A stretch of DNA of 54,705 nucleotides, taken from positions 1-54,705 of the forward strand of contig RPRQ01000030.1 of the NCBI GenBank assembly GCA_003818205.1, in the 5' to 3' direction. The position numbers and the translations under genes were made by a program. The notes below the pieces were generated by a model that had not been told where the DNA came from, made no database searches, and saw only the letters and a list, made by a program, of their open reading frames with translations. Positions within the stretch are counted from its first letter, which is position 1, and the number at the start of each line of letters is the position of its first letter. Below, in pieces: positions 15,870-24,567 of the stretch. This DNA is from Bacteroidales bacterium. Lineage in GTDB: Bacteria > Bacteroidota > Bacteroidia > Bacteroidales > Tenuifilaceae.

Positions 15870-17222
15870 TTAAAGCAATATTCGAAATGAAGAACCTTTA
15901 TTGAGAATTGAATGGACCTCAAAACGCCCGCCATGCATATGAATAATTTGTCGGGCAATACTTAACCCAATTCCTGTTCCGTTGGGTTTTGTAGAAAAGA
16001 ATGGAGTGAAAATTTCATCTAGGATTTCAGGAGAGATTCCTATTCCATTATCTTCAATTTCAATGCAAACCTTACCTGATTCAGTTGGATGAACTTTAAT
16101 TTGTATTGTTCCATTCGGCTTATCAGATACAGCATCTGCTGCGTTTGAAACAAGAATGGTCATGACCTGTGCCAGTAAGTTTTCGTCTGCCATCAACGTC
16201 ATTTTTTCACCGATAATTTCAACCAAAAAGGTGGCATTTGCTTTTTGAATGATATCTTGACTTGCAAGACCTATTCTTTCAATAAATTCATGGATTAGAA
16301 TTTCTTTAAGTGCCGGTTGAGGTATCTTCGAGAATTTCCTGAAGTGCTCAACAAAATTCATTAACCCAATACTTTGCTGATGAACGATGTTTAATCCTTT
16401 AATCGCTTTCAGAATAAGTTGCTCATTAATACTATTTGGTTTAACTATTTCGCCATCCTTTTCGAAGTACGAGGTCACCGTTTTTGCGATTGAAGTAACA
16501 GGCGCAATACCATTCATAATCTCATGAGTGAGAACTCTGGTTAGCTTTATCCATGAATCTGTTTCTCTTGCATCAAGTTCAGGTTTGATATCTGTAATCG
16601 AGAGTAAAATCAACAGGTTATTTCTAAGTTTAAAACTTGAAGCCTTTATTGAAAGTACTCTTTGATTCTTATTCTCTAAAATGCTGACTGTTTTTGTTTC
16701 ATTCTGCTTGATGTTTAATATGATTGAATAAAGCGTTTCGTTTACCCTTTTCAGCTGTTTTATATGCGTAAGAACCTCGCATTGCAATAGTTGACTTGCG
16801 GCTGAATTCGTAATGTGGATAATACCTTGCTCATCGAAGGCAAGTAATCCAGAGTTAGATTGCTCTACAACGGCCTGAAATTGTAGCTCCTGTTCTTGGG
16901 CTTTAATTCTAATCCCCTCAATTTTTCTGCTGATCTGATTAAGCGATTCAAATAGCTCTTTCTCAATTTTGTCATTTGGTTCTTCCGAAATTCTAAATGA
17001 ACTATCATCGCTATTTAGGGATTGAAAGAAGAAAGTGAGCCTTCGATTGATTCTGTTTAGAAATCGAATAAAGAAATAGGTTATAATGATCAGTAGAATT
17101 AGAGAAATTAATATTAGATCAATAGTGAAGTGATTTACAATTAACCACGAAAGCAAAAGGCTGTTCAACACGATTAATGCTACCCAAAACAGTATATTTA
17201 AATATGTGCTTCTTAATACCAT
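15870..17222 (-). CDS. Sensor histidine kinase (NtrY-like), module 1
   Basis: 450 aa. Two N-terminal transmembrane helices (~8-28 and ~33-53) with almost no periplasmic loop, then a HAMP-like linker, a PAS domain (~112-215), and HisKA/HATPase. The phospho-acceptor is His233 in VLTHEIMNGIAPV. The ATPase boxes are N (ILVSNAADAV), G1 (DNGIGI), F (FTPFFSTK) and G2 (GTGIGLS). Such topology suggests sensing within the membrane or cytoplasm. It follows its response regulator by 3 nt, an obvious operon. The second kinase of the window (46376-47722) is a paralogue with the same layout. Confidence 0.93.
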   Translation of the reverse strand: MVLRSTYLNILFWVALIVLNSLLLSWLIVNHFTIDLILISLILLIIITYFFIRFLNRINRRLTFFFQSLNSDDSSFRISEEPNDKIEKELFESLNQISRKIEGIRIKAQEQELQFQAVVEQSNSGLLAFDEQGIIHITNSAASQLLQCEVLTHIKQLKRVNETLYSIILNIKQNETKTVSILENKNQRVLSIKASSFKLRNNLLILLSITDIKPELDARETDSWIKLTRVLTHEIMNGIAPVTSIAKTVTSYFEKDGEIVKPNSINEQLILKAIKGLNIVHQQSIGLMNFVEHFRKFSKIPQPALKEILIHEFIERIGLASQDIIQKANATFLVEIIGEKMTLMADENLLAQVMTILVSNAADAVSDKPNGTIQIKVHPTESGKVCIEIEDNGIGISPEILDEIFTPFFSTKPNGTGIGLSIARQIIHMHGGRFEVHSILNKGSSFRILL

Positions 17223-17225
17223 AGA

Positions 17226-18593
17226 TTATGATATGTTATATTTTTTCAACTTATTATAAAAGGTTTGCCTTGCAATACCCAGCTGTTCAGCAGCAGCAGT
17301 TAGGTTTCCCCTATTCTTATCAATAGCTTTTATTATCATAACTTTCTCCATCTCTTCAAATGTTTCGGGGATAGAATATAGTGTTTCCGATGATATTGGT
17401 TTTAGTAAGAAATCATTTGGAGTTAACGATTTCCCATCGCAAAGAATAACCGCTTTTTCGATTGTGTGCTGAAGTTCTCTGACGTTTCCCGGCCATTGGT
17501 AGGTAATTAACTTGTCAATTGTATTGGGGGTCAATGATAACCCTTCTTTCCCGTATTTGGAGGAGTACTTTTTAATGAAAAACCCTGCTAGGTCTGGAAT
17601 ATCTTCTATTCTTTGTCGTAAAGGGGGGATCTCTATATGAATCGTATTAATCCTAAAAAAAAGATCTTCCCGAAATTGCCCATCGATTATCATCGAATTA
17701 AGATTTCTGTTCGTTGCGGAAATTAAACGGATATCTATGGGTATTGATTTATTTGAGCCTAATCGGGTAACGGCTCTATTCTGAATTGCTACTAACAGTT
17801 TTGATTGTAAGGGTAAAGGCAGATTACCTATTTCATCAAGAAACAGGGTTCCATTATTTGCCGCCTCAAATTTCCCTGATCTATCGTCGCGAGCATCAGT
17901 GAATGCTCCTTTGGTATGCCCAAATAGTTCACTCTCAAAAAGGGTCTCGCTTACCGCGCCCATATCAACAGTTACCATTAGCTGGTTGTATCGATGCGAT
18001 AAACGATGGAGTTCACGAGCAATTAGCTCCTTTCCTGTTCCATTCTCGCCGGTAATTAAAACATTCGCATCGGTAGCAGCCACCTTGCGAATTAGGTTCA
18101 TCACTTTCAAGAATTCAGGTGATTTCCCAATGAATAGACAGGGTTCTTTCTTCAGCTCATTACGTAGTATTCGTTCAGTGTCTTTTAAGCTAGTAATCTC
18201 TTTCTTTGATTTGCTAAGTTTAACAGCTGATAGAACTGTTGCTACCAACTTTTCATTCTCCCAAGGTTTTAGAACAAAATCGATAGCACCAAGTTTAAGC
18301 GCCTTTACTGCAAGTTCAACATCGCCATAGGCTGTTACCATAATTACTGATATCGATGGATTGGTTTCGATGATTTTACTTAGCCAGAAAAGCCCCTCGT
18401 TTCCATTTTTCTGACCCGAGGTAAAGTTCATATCGAGTAGGATTGTGTCAAACTCTTCTTTTTCAATCCTATTCAACAGATTTTTAGGTGAATGTATTAT
18501 ATCTATTTTTTCAAATTCTTCCTGAAGAAGCATTTCAATTGCACTGCAAACATTAGGGTTGTCATCAACAACTAATATTTTACCTTTTATCAT
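17226..18593 (-). CDS. Sigma-54-dependent NtrC-type response regulator, module 1
   Basis: 455 aa. A receiver domain (1-120) with phospho-acceptor Asp54 (ILLDMNF) and KPW near 109. An AAA+ domain (~150-385) has Walker A GENGTGKE, Walker B-like GTLFLDEIG and an R-finger region. The C-terminal Fis-type helix-turn-helix (GNLTAAAEQLGIARQTFYNKL) ends the protein. The sigma-54-contact loop is GAFTDA rather than GAFTGA. It is the first gene of a regulator/kinase operon, divergent from the exported protein/ABC transporter genes, which it probably controls. Confidence 0.94.
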   Translation of the reverse strand: MIKGKILVVDDNPNVCSAIEMLLQEEFEKIDIIHSPKNLLNRIEKEEFDTILLDMNFTSGQKNGNEGLFWLSKIIETNPSISVIMVTAYGDVELAVKALKLGAIDFVLKPWENEKLVATVLSAVKLSKSKKEITSLKDTERILRNELKKEPCLFIGKSPEFLKVMNLIRKVAATDANVLITGENGTGKELIARELHRLSHRYNQLMVTVDMGAVSETLFESELFGHTKGAFTDARDDRSGKFEAANNGTLFLDEIGNLPLPLQSKLLVAIQNRAVTRLGSNKSIPIDIRLISATNRNLNSMIIDGQFREDLFFRINTIHIEIPPLRQRIEDIPDLAGFFIKKYSSKYGKEGLSLTPNTIDKLITYQWPGNVRELQHTIEKAVILCDGKSLTPNDFLLKPISSETLYSIPETFEEMEKVMIIKAIDKNRGNLTAAAEQLGIARQTFYNKLKKYNIS

Positions 18594-18646
18594 ACCTGTT
18601 AAAATTGTAATGCTAAGTTAATGCTAACATTGTTTTAAGCACCAAA

Positions 18647-18667
18647 ATCGTCCAAAAATTAGACGAT
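18647..18667. promoter_or_regulatory. Inverted repeat, candidate activator site, module 1
   Basis: atcgtc and gacgat separated by 9 nt in the divergent intergenic region, about 85 nt upstream of the TGG-N10-GC element. The distance suits an enhancer site for the NtrC-type regulator. Confidence 0.35.
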
Positions 18668-18751
18668 GATAGCCTAAGAATTTTACAGCTAGGCGCATCT
18701 TATTGTAAGATAAAAAAATTATGTACCAGTAAATAAGGACGTTGTGTGATT

Positions 18752-18766
18752 TGGTATGATTTCAGC
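18752..18766 (+). promoter_or_regulatory. Candidate sigma-54 promoter, module 1
   Basis: TGG, 10 nt, GC (tggtatgatttcagc). The GG and GC dinucleotides and the 10-nt gap match the -24/-12 pattern; the intervening bases match only in part. It lies 38 nt before the ATG at 18805 and faces away from a sigma-54 activator gene. Confidence 0.4.
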
Positions 18767-18804
18767 CATAAATACTAGTAAATCCAACTAAAATTTAAAT
18801 AATT

Positions 18805-19269
18805 ATGAAAAGATTAATCTTACTATCCGTGTTTTTGATTTCATCATTCAACATATTATTGGCACAAGATGAAGATCAAAAAGAGCTTATAAAAAATGTA
18901 ATTCAAAGCGCTTATGTTGATGGATTATGTAATAATGCTGATACCGAAGCTGTAAATAAGGGTTTTCATCCAGGGTTTATTCTATTGGGAGTGGGAAATG
19001 GAAATGTAATGTGGTCATATCCAATTTATAGTTGGATAGAGAATGCAAAAAATGGGAAAAAGAAGGGTTTAAAATACTCTTTCCAAAATGAATTTACGAC
19101 TATAAAATTCTTGTTTATTGATGTCTCTGGAACAGCGGCTGTTGCTAAAATTGAGTTCTTTGAGGGGAATGAGTTGTATTCTATTGATTATCTGTCTTTG
19201 TTGAAATTTGAGGATGGATGGAAAATAGTGAGTAAAATATTTCATTCTATTCCAAAGGAAAAAAAGTAG
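18805..19269 (+). CDS. Exported NTF2-like (putative lumazine-binding/SnoaL-type) protein
   Basis: 154 aa with a clean signal peptide (MKRLILLSVFLISSFNILLAQ, cleavage after residue ~21). The mature part has the cone-shaped NTF2-like pattern: helices with YVDGLCNNADTEAVNKGFHPGF, then strands ending in DYLSLLKFEDGWKIVSKIFH. This resembles the putative lumazine-binding family, in which no enzymatic role is established. It is likely periplasmic. It is the first gene after the sigma-54 promoter candidate and precedes the ABC ATPase by 46 nt, which suggests an operon. Confidence 0.8.
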   Translation: MKRLILLSVFLISSFNILLAQDEDQKELIKNVIQSAYVDGLCNNADTEAVNKGFHPGFILLGVGNGNVMWSYPIYSWIENAKNGKKKGLKYSFQNEFTTIKFLFIDVSGTAAVAKIEFFEGNELYSIDYLSLLKFEDGWKIVSKIFHSIPKEKK

Positions 19270-19315
19270 AAATTATTATCATTTCTTTTCATGACAAACT
19301 ATATGAAGCTTTAAA

Positions 19316-19978
19316 ATGATAAAAACCGAAAACCTTACAAAAATATTTAGAACGGATGAGGTGGAAACATCTGCATTAATCGATGTTAACATCCAAATCC
19401 AGCAAGGGGAATTTGTTGCAGTAATGGGACCATCGGGTTGTGGAAAATCCACTCTGTTGAATATCATTGGAATGCTTGATGGGATTACGAAAGGAGTATA
19501 TCAATTCAATGGCATTGATGTATCAAATAAAAATGAACAGGAAAGGACTGCAATAAGAAAGGGTAAGGTTGGATTTGTATTTCAGAATTTTAATTTAGTT
19601 CAAGATCTTACTGTTGCTGAGAATGTAGAGCTTCCTTTGGCTTATCTCAAATATTCTTATGCTGAACGAAAGCGGTTAATTAGAGATATTCTTGACCGTA
19701 TGAATTTAGGTCATCGGGAGAAGCATTTCCCTAATCAACTTTCAGGAGGACAGCAACAAAGAGTGGCTACTGCAAGAGCAACTGTTGCTAATCCAATGCT
19801 TATTCTTGCGGATGAACCAACGGGAAACCTCGATTCAAATAATGGTATTGAGGTTATGAAGCTATTAACTGAGGTAAATCAATCTGGAACAACCATAGTA
19901 ATGGTTACACACTCTCAGCGCGATGCGGCTTATGCGCATAGGCTGATAAATCTGTACGATGGGAGAGTGGTAGTTTAA
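19316..19978 (+). CDS. ABC transporter ATP-binding protein (MacB/LolD type)
   Basis: 220 aa. Walker [10 protein letters not shown] (~39-47), Q-loop VFQNFNLV, signature [10 protein letters not shown], Walker [10 protein letters not shown] and the switch His in VTHS. It belongs to the LolD/MacB/FtsE branch, whose members drive FtsX-like mechanotransmitter permeases. The permease gene follows 55 nt downstream on the same strand. Such pairs often extract or export lipoproteins, peptides or antimicrobials; the substrate here is unknown. Confidence 0.95.
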   Translation: MIKTENLTKIFRTDEVETSALIDVNIQIQQGEFVAVMGPSGCGKSTLLNIIGMLDGITKGVYQFNGIDVSNKNEQERTAIRKGKVGFVFQNFNLVQDLTVAENVELPLAYLKYSYAERKRLIRDILDRMNLGHREKHFPNQLSGGQQQRVATARATVANPMLILADEPTGNLDSNNGIEVMKLLTEVNQSGTTIVMVTHSQRDAAYAHRLINLYDGRVVV

Positions 19979-20033
19979 AAAGACAACAGACAATAGATAT
20001 CAGACATCAGACAACACCTAACCTATAACCTAT

Positions 20034-22466
20034 ATGATACGTCCCGATATAATCATTCGCCGATTTAAAAGAAACATTGGAATGAAAATAGTCAGCATAA
20101 TATGCCTTAGTATAGCATTTGCTTGTCTTGTTCTTCTTTTTGCATATACTAAGTTTGAGTTTAGCTTCGATAAATTTCATTCAAAGGCCGATCGCATTGC
20201 CCGTTTGACAATTGACCCAAAGGAAGGGTTACCCGATGCCCGTATGTATGGCGATTGGCGTAGCTTATCAAAAGAAATTGCTGGCATAGAATCTATAACT
20301 ATAATTGGCAGCATTCGGCAGGCCGCTTTTTCATTTGATAATAAAATATTTAACCTAAACAGAGCTTATTTTGTTGATAGCCTATTTTTTCAAACATTCA
20401 GCTATCCAATAAAAGCTGGTGGTCGGCTTAATCCATTTCCAAATCAAAATAGTGTTGTTGTCTCGGAGGGTTTTGCAAAAAGATACTTTGATTCCGAAAA
20501 CATTATAGGTAAAATCATTAAGGTAGAAACAAGGGAAACCGATACTGAGAAAGAATATACAATCACTGGTATTATGCATGATTTCCCTAGTAATACTCAC
20601 TTTAAAGCGGAATTGTTAATGCCGATCCCAAAGGATTACAATTTCTTTTTTTATACATACTTTCTTCTTCAAACACCCGATGAAATAAAAACTTTACCAG
20701 CGAAAATTGAGGTTTCATTTAAGAGGTCAAAAGATGATACTACAAGTTATCCAAAGGTTAGACTTCAGCCAATTGGCAATATTCACCTTCATAGCAATAA
20801 GGCTCGAGAAATGGAACGTAATGGGAGCTATCAGTCGTTAATCATATTAATCTCGGCGGTTTTACTGATTCTGATAATCGCCCTAATCAATCTATCCAAT
20901 AGTAGTAGAGTATTATTTTTAAAGAATCGCGATTACTATATTTTAAAGAGAACCCACGGAGCAACAATTGGTGTGCTAATTCTTGAGGAAATTGTTCAAT
21001 GCCTCATATTAAGCACATTTATTATCTTATTTGGTTTTTGGTTTGTATTTTACTTGATTAAGCTGATTGATGTTGATGCTTTTTCAATCCTTTCAATCTC
21101 ACAATTGACCTTAATTTCTATTGTGTTTATAGTAGTTTTAGTCCTTGTTATGGTTCTTCCAATAATCAGATATTTTATAAAGGACTTTTTTAGTAGAAAT
21201 AGGAATGCTGAAGACGCTTACATGCCTAAGAGGAAGTCTTTGGCGTTGCGAGGGTTCATTATCGCTCAGGTTACGATATCCATCTTTGTAATCGTGATGA
21301 CAATAGGCATTTCTAAACAAATGGATTATGTGCTATCTACCCAACTTGGAGGTAAAACCGATGGCATCATTGTTTTACCCAATCAGCCTGAAAAAGTCAT
21401 TAAGAACTTTGATAAGTTTAAAGAGGAATTACTTCGTAACCCCAAAATTATTGCTGTTACTGCTGCCATGGAACCTCCAGCTGGCGCAATCCTCGATAAA
21501 ACGATCATTGAATTCGAGGGCGTAAAGCATAAAAATCCAATTGATATATTTTGCGTTGAAGAAAATTTCTTTAACTTCTTTAATTTAAATGTTTTATCAG
21601 GTACTATGCTGCCAAGATACCCATATAGCTTTGAATGGGAGATGAAGAATATTAATACCGTATTGCTTGCCCAAAAGGGTATTAAACCCCCAGCTGATTT
21701 TCAACCCCCAGCCGAGTTTAGCGACTACTTTTTGATCAATAGATCGGCATTAGCTGAACTAGATATTAAATCTCCAGAAGACGCTATTGGTAAACAGGTT
21801 GTGCTATCTAGCCACCCAATGCTCAATATAATTCCTGGGGGTAGAATTGTCGGCGTTGTTGATGATTATAAGTATACATCGATGTTTGAGAAGGAGCGTC
21901 CATTGCTAATTCTCCAGAGACGCCTATTTATTTCGAACTTTTTAATTCGATATGATACATCCTATACTAAAGAGGCTTTAGCAGCAATAAGGGAAATCTG
22001 GCTAAAAATAAACCCCGATTATCCCCTACGCTATGAGCCTCTGCCAGAAACATACAGGAATATCTACTTTAATGAGTTTAACTCGAAACGATTTCTAAAC
22101 TATTTTTCGTTGTTAAGTCTTTTGATCTCAGCATTAGGACTTGCCGTAATGATGGCGTTTTTTATTCGATTCAGAATTAAAGAGATTGGAATCCGAAAGG
22201 TTAATGGGGCGAATACAATAGACATTATATTTCTTCTAAATAAGGATCTTATTGCATGGGTATTAATCTCCTTTTGTTTAGCATCGCCTCTTGCATATTA
22301 TGTGATGAATAGATGGTTACAGAACTTTGCTTATCAAACTACAATTAGCTGGTGGGTTTTTGTTGGAGCTGGTATTATTGCTATGCTTGTCGCTCTCATT
22401 ACTGTTAGTTACCAAAGTATAAAAGCCGCTAGGATGAATCCTGTTGATGCGATTAGGTATGAGTAG
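20034..22466 (+). CDS. FtsX-like ABC transporter permease (MacB-type)
   Basis: 810 aa. TM1 (~19-38) is followed by a MacB-type periplasmic core domain, then an FtsX block of three helices (~264-372). A second half begins with another N-terminal helix (~405-424), a second periplasmic domain, and a C-terminal FtsX block (~686-805) ending IKAARMNPVDAIRYE. The motif IGIRKVNGAN near 730 is typical of the family. The duplicated layout is common for Bacteroidetes permeases. It is coupled to the ATPase upstream. A paralogue lies at 49263-51629. Confidence 0.93.
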   Translation: MIRPDIIIRRFKRNIGMKIVSIICLSIAFACLVLLFAYTKFEFSFDKFHSKADRIARLTIDPKEGLPDARMYGDWRSLSKEIAGIESITIIGSIRQAAFSFDNKIFNLNRAYFVDSLFFQTFSYPIKAGGRLNPFPNQNSVVVSEGFAKRYFDSENIIGKIIKVETRETDTEKEYTITGIMHDFPSNTHFKAELLMPIPKDYNFFFYTYFLLQTPDEIKTLPAKIEVSFKRSKDDTTSYPKVRLQPIGNIHLHSNKAREMERNGSYQSLIILISAVLLILIIALINLSNSSRVLFLKNRDYYILKRTHGATIGVLILEEIVQCLILSTFIILFGFWFVFYLIKLIDVDAFSILSISQLTLISIVFIVVLVLVMVLPIIRYFIKDFFSRNRNAEDAYMPKRKSLALRGFIIAQVTISIFVIVMTIGISKQMDYVLSTQLGGKTDGIIVLPNQPEKVIKNFDKFKEELLRNPKIIAVTAAMEPPAGAILDKTIIEFEGVKHKNPIDIFCVEENFFNFFNLNVLSGTMLPRYPYSFEWEMKNINTVLLAQKGIKPPADFQPPAEFSDYFLINRSALAELDIKSPEDAIGKQVVLSSHPMLNIIPGGRIVGVVDDYKYTSMFEKERPLLILQRRLFISNFLIRYDTSYTKEALAAIREIWLKINPDYPLRYEPLPETYRNIYFNEFNSKRFLNYFSLLSLLISALGLAVMMAFFIRFRIKEIGIRKVNGANTIDIIFLLNKDLIAWVLISFCLASPLAYYVMNRWLQNFAYQTTISWWVFVGAGIIAMLVALITVSYQSIKAARMNPVDAIRYE

Positions 22467-22485
22467 GCTGATTACATAAATAATA

Positions 22486-22601
22486 GAAAATTTCACGCAA
22501 AGATCGCTAAGTTTTTTGCAAAGACTACAAAGTCGATGGTTTGTATATCTATAATTTGCGATCTTAGCGTTTCTCCTTTGCGGGCTTAGCGTGAAATTTT
22601 C
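22486..22601. repeat. 116-nt inverted-repeat element
   Basis: gaaaatttcacgc (22486-22498) and gcgtgaaattttc (22589-22601) are perfect 13-nt inverted arms. An inner pair cgctaag/cttagcg lies at 22506-22512 and 22563-22569. No ORF. It sits between the convergent permease and small membrane protein genes. The motifs (cgcaaag, cttagcg) recall the dispersed repeat near 46255-46276. Confidence 0.65.
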
Positions 22602-22634
22602 TTATCTTTTAAGAAAGCGTCTATCTTCTTATGA

Positions 22635-22829
22635 CTACACGCTTTTCTTCTCTTTATACATTTGAATTATTCTCGTCAAAGCAATACCAATTGACGCTCC
22701 GAAAACAAAAATAAACCAAAAGCCAGCACTTGAGGGTTTTGATGCAATCTTTTCAGAGAAAACTAGGAGCATGCTTAATGTTAATACAACTGGCATAAAT
22801 ACAGCTACGAATACATTTTTCTTTTTCAT
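22635..22829 (-). CDS. Small two-helix membrane protein
   Basis: 64 aa with two hydrophobic segments (~6-24 and ~36-54), a basic N-terminus (MKKKN) and a basic C-terminus (YKEKKSV). No recognised family. It lies 12 nt after the CPBP protease gene on the same strand, so it is almost certainly translated from that operon. It may be a partner or substrate of the protease, but this is only inferred from position. Confidence 0.65.
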   Translation of the reverse strand: MKKKNVFVAVFMPVVLTLSMLLVFSEKIASKPSSAGFWFIFVFGASIGIALTRIIQMYKEKKSV

Positions 22830-22841
22830 TGGTTTTGATGG

Positions 22842-23591
22842 TTAAGTTAGTAGTATTTTAATTATTAATGGAATAGAACCTACAAAGTTAGCTAAAAGAT
22901 GAACCCAGAATGCTGGGATTATGCTATTGGTTTTTTCTCTGTAATATGCAGCAACTAGTCCAATTACCGTTGTGTTGAATACAATAAAGGTAACATACCA
23001 TGCGCCCATTCCCATTGATATTAGTGATAGATGCATTGCCCCAAAAAAGAATCCAGATATAATAACAGGCAAACTTAACCTAAAAATCCGGATATTTTGA
23101 AGATGCTGAATGAATCCCTGAATCAAACCCCGAACAAATACTTCTTCACATATGCTTGACCATATCCAAATGGTTAGAACCATTTGAATAATGGAATTTT
23201 GCTCAGGAAAGCCCGTTGAATTGCCTGTAGGGAAAACTCTATTTAATATCCCCATAAAAAGGATTGCTCCAAAAAGAAATGAAGCTAAAGTGATTCCAAT
23301 AACCTTAAAGGAGAATTTTAGGTAACCAATTTTTATCGTTGACAGGTTAAACCCATAACCTTTAATACTCCCATTGTTTACAAGTAGAATTGCTAGAACC
23401 GAGTATATCAGCATGAATAGCTTAATAATAACGTTCTTTGTGTAGAAGTTTAATCCTAGCTTTACTTCAAGTAAACTTATAATCGGCTTTGCAGTAAATA
23501 AACTTGCTTCAAAAATAAAAAAACCGATAAGGACAATAAATACTATAGTTAACAAGGAGTTTTTCCTTATGTAATTAATGAATGCGTTCAT
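22842..23591 (-). CDS. CPBP family intramembrane glutamic endopeptidase
   Basis: 249 aa from the ATG at 23591, which lies just after the upstream gene's stop codon. An in-frame upstream Met would overlap that gene and looks less likely. Six to eight membrane helices are visible. The catalytic motifs of the CPBP (Abi, Rce1-like) family are present: EEVFVRG (EExxxR) near 168, FFGAMHLS (FxxxH) near 199 and a C-terminal HLLAN. It is the middle gene of a regulator/protease/small protein operon. Substrates are unknown; family members process or protect against peptides. Confidence 0.9.
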   Translation of the reverse strand: MNAFINYIRKNSLLTIVFIVLIGFFIFEASLFTAKPIISLLEVKLGLNFYTKNVIIKLFMLIYSVLAILLVNNGSIKGYGFNLSTIKIGYLKFSFKVIGITLASFLFGAILFMGILNRVFPTGNSTGFPEQNSIIQMVLTIWIWSSICEEVFVRGLIQGFIQHLQNIRIFRLSLPVIISGFFFGAMHLSLISMGMGAWYVTFIVFNTTVIGLVAAYYREKTNSIIPAFWVHLLANFVGSIPLIIKILLT

Positions 23592-23595
23592 AATT

Positions 23596-24429
23596 TTATG
23601 TTTTAAAAAGTTTATTAAAACCTGGCACATTTGTATTATAGAAGAATTTTTGTTTTTCGAGAATTTGTTTGGTTACCTTTTCAAAATTTGGGTTATCAAC
23701 CTCAGCCATAATTCTTAGAATAGTATGCTCTCTCAGCATTCCTCCGTGTAAAATACAAGATATGTAAGTGTTATTGCTCCAAACGGCTTGTTTTACCTTT
23801 TTTAAATCATTATCCAATAACGCTATTAGGTGTTCTTCACCGTCAATTATTAAATTTAGCTGTTGGCTATTCCAGTGCTCAAGAGTTTGCTCACCAATCG
23901 TAGCACAAATGGTATCGGCACCTTTTATCTCAATGGGTTGATAAACTTCAATATATACATCAACCCCTCTATTAATAGCTTCTTCGATGCAGTCAGTAAC
24001 CTCAACTATTGTTTTTGGGAATGCGTCAACTATGGCAATTGATTTGCAACGGTTCATCATGGATTTAAATCTTTCAAATACCAGAGGAACAGAGTCGATT
24101 GAATAACTCTTCTCATCGACATGCTCATTCTCTAAACTATTTAATATATCCTTTGCCGAGTTTGTTTTTTCAATAATTGAATTCTGATAGGAATTAAGAA
24201 ATTCATTTGGATTTACAGCCTTGCAAAGTTTATTTTTATTGTCCTCTATTAAAACGGCTCCTTTTTTTGCCAATGATTCAATTGCCTTATAAACGTTTGC
24301 AGTTGGTTTATTGATCTGATTCCCAATCTTATACGCTGTAGATGGTTTATGAGTTAGCATATGAATATAAACTTCGGCTTCGAGCCTGTTAAAACCAATC
24401 TCAAGTAATACTTCAATATTATTTACCAT
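23596..24429 (-). CDS. TrmB-like winged-helix transcriptional regulator
   Basis: 277 aa. An N-terminal winged helix (~1-75; GFNRLEAEVYIHMLTHKPSTAYKIG...NVYKAIESLAKKGAV) of the TrmB/MarR-like type is followed by a short coiled coil and a C-terminal phospholipase-D-like effector domain (~110-240). It probably regulates its own operon: the CPBP gene starts 4 nt after its stop codon. Two AT-rich perfect palindromes upstream are candidate operators. Family members often sense sugars or osmolytes; the ligand here is not predictable. Confidence 0.85.
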   Translation of the reverse strand: MVNNIEVLLEIGFNRLEAEVYIHMLTHKPSTAYKIGNQINKPTANVYKAIESLAKKGAVLIEDNKNKLCKAVNPNEFLNSYQNSIIEKTNSAKDILNSLENEHVDEKSYSIDSVPLVFERFKSMMNRCKSIAIVDAFPKTIVEVTDCIEEAINRGVDVYIEVYQPIEIKGADTICATIGEQTLEHWNSQQLNLIIDGEEHLIALLDNDLKKVKQAVWSNNTYISCILHGGMLREHTILRIMAEVDNPNFEKVTKQILEKQKFFYNTNVPGFNKLFKT

Positions 24430-24460
24430 ATTCCAATAATTGAATATACAAATGTAATGT

Positions 24461-24510
24461 ATTATAGTATAATAAAAAACTACTACTACAATAAATTTTA
24501 TTATAATAAA
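24461..24510. promoter_or_regulatory. Two AT-rich palindromes upstream of the TrmB-like gene
   Basis: attatagtataat (24461-24473, odd-centred perfect palindrome) and tttattataataaa (24497-24510, perfect). They lie 32-81 nt upstream of the TrmB-like start and could be operators, but such AT palindromes also arise by chance. Confidence 0.25.
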
Positions 24511-24517
24511 TAAAAAA

Positions 24518-24542
24518 CCCTGAAAATCAATTGTTTTCAGGG
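24518..24542 (-). terminator. Intrinsic terminator after the multi-domain oxidoreductase
   Basis: A 9-bp stem (ccctgaaaa/ttttcaggg, loop of 7) followed on the minus strand by TTTTTT (24517-24512). A CTTTTTG run on the other side may make it bidirectional. It is 25 nt past the stop codon of the oxidoreductase gene. Confidence 0.85.
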
Positions 24543-24567
24543 CTTTTTGTTCTAATAATATAATAGT

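Noticed and set aside
15686-15958. 90-codon minus-strand frame overlapping the kinase end
   Set aside because: Out of frame with the kinase, whose G2 box and C-terminus occupy this DNA; it also crosses a hairpin repeat.
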